Of a stretch of 6,387 nucleotides of DNA, positions 5,188-6,387 are shown one piece after another. This DNA comes from Aquificaceae bacterium (GTDB lineage: Bacteria > Aquificota > Aquificia > Aquificales > Aquificaceae). A model generated the notes under the pieces. It searched no databases, was not told where the DNA came from, and worked only from the letters and a program-made list of their open reading frames with translations. Position 1 is the stretch's first letter, and every line of letters begins with the position of its first letter. Location of the stretch: positions 1-6,387 of the forward strand of contig JANWYC010000060.1 of assembly GCA_025057245.1 (NCBI GenBank), given 5' to 3'. A program made the translations under genes and the position numbers.

Positions 5188-5762
5188 GACTTTACGCAAT
5201 AACTGACAGGAAAAGATACCCAGACATATTACAGAGGTTAGAAAGAGCTCTGCAAAAGGGTTTAAAAATGGTTCAGCTCAGAGAGAAGGAAACTTCAGGA
5301 TTTGAATATTACAAACTTGGGAAAGAAGTAAGAGAACTGACGAGGGAATACGGAGCTTTTCTCTTCATAAACGACAGAGTTGACATCGCTCTTGCGGTTG
5401 AGGCTGACGGCGTTCACTTGCCAGATAGGGGCATCCCTCCCACAGTGGTAAAGAACATAGAGCCAAAGCTCATAGTTGGCTACTCCGCTCACAGTCTTGA
5501 GCAGGCTCTCTGGGCTCAGGAGCAGGGTGCGGACTTTATAACTCTCAGTCCGATTTTTAAAACTCAATCTCATCCCGAAGCGGAACCTATTGGTTTAAAA
5601 GTGCTGAAAGAAGCCTCCGAAAGGCTTTCCATCCCTGTATACGCTCTCGGTGGCATAGACTGGGACAAGATAAAACTCTGCTACAAGAACGGTGCTTATG
5701 GTATTGCGGGTATAGGGCTATTTTTTGACCATGTTGATAGTAATTGGGGGACCAACTGGTAG
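5172..5762 (+). CDS. thiE: Thiamine-phosphate synthase family protein (ThiE, or ThiE2/TenI-like)
   Basis: A 196-residue TIM-barrel protein, slightly short for ThiE (about 210), which joins the pyrimidine (HMP-PP) and thiazole phosphate halves of thiamine. Landmarks in order: RLYAITDR (6-13), VQLREK (34-39, with the Gln/Arg/Lys that hold pyrophosphate), FINDRVDIALAVEADGVHL (65-83, Asn67-Asp68), VGYSAHSLEQA (102-112), LSPIFKTQSHP (125-135), YALGGI (157-162) and GIAGIGLFF (177-185). Two points depart from classical ThiE. The Lys of the usual TxTK/TxSK loop is His134, and GVHLPDRG replaces the common GVHLGQxD. These fit a ThiE2 or TenI-like paralogue, so thiamine-phosphate synthase activity is not certain. 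There is no Shine-Dalgarno site before ATG 5172. The last ten residues come from the out-of-frame overlap with miaA. The start is divergent from tRNA-Leu, 25 bases away. Confidence 0.85.
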   Translation: MTFLPRLYAITDRKRYPDILQRLERALQKGLKMVQLREKETSGFEYYKLGKEVRELTREYGAFLFINDRVDIALAVEADGVHLPDRGIPPTVVKNIEPKLIVGYSAHSLEQALWAQEQGADFITLSPIFKTQSHPEAEPIGLKVLKEASERLSIPVYALGGIDWDKIKLCYKNGAYGIAGIGLFFDHVDSNWGTNW

Positions 5763-6387
5763 CGGAAAGTCGGAGCTATGCTGTCTTTTAGCTAAGAAAA
5801 TAGGCGGAGAAATTGTTAGTGCGGACTCCATGTGCGTCTACAAGGGTATGGACATAGGCACCGCTAAACCCATGGAGTGTATGAAAGAGATAAAACATCA
5901 CCTCGTGGATGTAGTGGAACCCGGGTATGTGTTTGATGCCAAGCTTTTTGAGGAATTCTCCATAAAGGCTATTGAGGAGATAAGCCAAAGAGGAAAAGTC
6001 CCCATAGTCTGCGGTGGCACTTACCTATACCTTCAAGCACTTCTGTATGGCATAGAGAATACTCCCTTACCCGACTGGAAGCTCAGGGAAAGGCTCTACC
6101 ACATCGCAAGGGAAAAGGGAAAGGAGTATTTGTATATAAAACTTAAAGCGGTGGACCCACGGTATGCGGAAAGGATTGCATCCGCAGACGTTAGAAGGAT
6201 TGTTCGTGCTCTTGAGGTCTTCATAAATTCTGGGAAACCCTTCTCCTCCTTTCATAACTGGGACAAACCAAGAATGAGTTTTGTAGGCTTTTATGTATCT
6301 TGGAGTAGAGAAAGCCTCCTTAAAAAAATAGAAGAGAGAGCCAAGAAAATGCTACAAAAGGGACTTCTTGAAGAGATTAAAGTTCTT
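5731..6387 (+). CDS. miaA: tRNA dimethylallyltransferase MiaA, 3' end cut by window
   Basis: The first 219 codons of a protein normally about 300 long. MiaA transfers a dimethylallyl group to N6 of A37 in tRNAs reading codons that begin with U (including tRNA-Cys, encoded here). Motifs: P-loop GGPTGSGKS (6-14), SADSMCVYKGMDIGTAKP (30-47, with the conserved Asp32 and the DIGTAKP loop), HHLVDVVEP (56-64), PIVCGGTYLYLQALL (91-105) and the tRNA-binding DVRRIVRALEV (153-163) followed by SGKP. Within DSMxVYKG the x, often Gln, is Cys35. ATG 5731 gives the normal N-terminus. TTG 5725 is an alternative, with AGGG seven bases upstream of it; the ATG has no good ribosome site. It overlaps thiE by 32 bases in another frame, so it is likely translated by coupling from thiE. 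Confidence 0.96.
   Translation, partial: MLIVIGGPTGSGKSELCCLLAKKIGGEIVSADSMCVYKGMDIGTAKPMECMKEIKHHLVDVVEPGYVFDAKLFEEFSIKAIEEISQRGKVPIVCGGTYLYLQALLYGIENTPLPDWKLRERLYHIAREKGKEYLYIKLKAVDPRYAERIASADVRRIVRALEVFINSGKPFSSFHNWDKPRMSFVGFYVSWSRESLLKKIEERAKKMLQKGLLEEIKVL

Noticed and set aside
5295..6255. Minus-strand frames opposite thiE and miaA
   Set aside because: Shadows of two securely identified genes.

Overview
The window looks like ordinary chromosomal DNA from a thermophilic bacterium, most likely of the Aquificaceae (Hydrogenobacter, Thermocrinis or Aquifex relatives). This is an inference from style, not from a database match. The proteins are short and rich in Lys, Glu and Ile. Arg is mostly AGA/AGG and Ile often ATA. 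Genes are packed tightly, several starts lack a Shine-Dalgarno site, and unrelated housekeeping genes are interleaved with tRNAs. I see no phage, CRISPR array or intact mobile element.

Layout. (1) 1-1046, plus strand: the 3' three-quarters of dnaB, cut by the window edge, with all RecA-fold helicase motifs. (2) 1047-1365: a 319-base AT-rich stretch with no intact gene. One frame carries a broken reading that faintly recalls a transposase. (3) 1366-2214, plus: a YicC-family endoribonuclease with a perfect TATAAT so close to its ATG that the mRNA may be leaderless. (4) 2235-2702, plus: tRNA-Gly(GCC), tRNA-Cys(GCA) and rpsT (ribosomal protein S20), probably one transcript. (5) 2643-5146, minus: tRNA-Leu(GAG), a 175-codon unknown gene, a 75-codon unknown gene, a tiny Cys-containing ORF (possibly frameshifted) and murJ. 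All are separated by 0-17 bases behind one good promoter at 5187-5159. The murJ 3' end runs 60 bases into rpsT from the opposite side. (6) 5172-6387, plus: thiE (or a ThiE2/TenI paralogue), overlapping by 32 bases the start of miaA, which runs off the right edge.

How the genes relate. Most belong to the information-processing and growth core: replication (dnaB), RNA turnover (yicC), translation (three tRNAs, rpsT and the tRNA modifier miaA), cell-wall precursor export (murJ) and thiamine synthesis (thiE). They share transcripts, not a pathway. The only part without an assigned role is the block between tRNA-Leu and murJ (4135-5043). Two unknown genes abut there with a TGAATG junction, followed by the small Cys ORF. 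This is the most likely place for something undescribed, though nothing in it shows a function directly.
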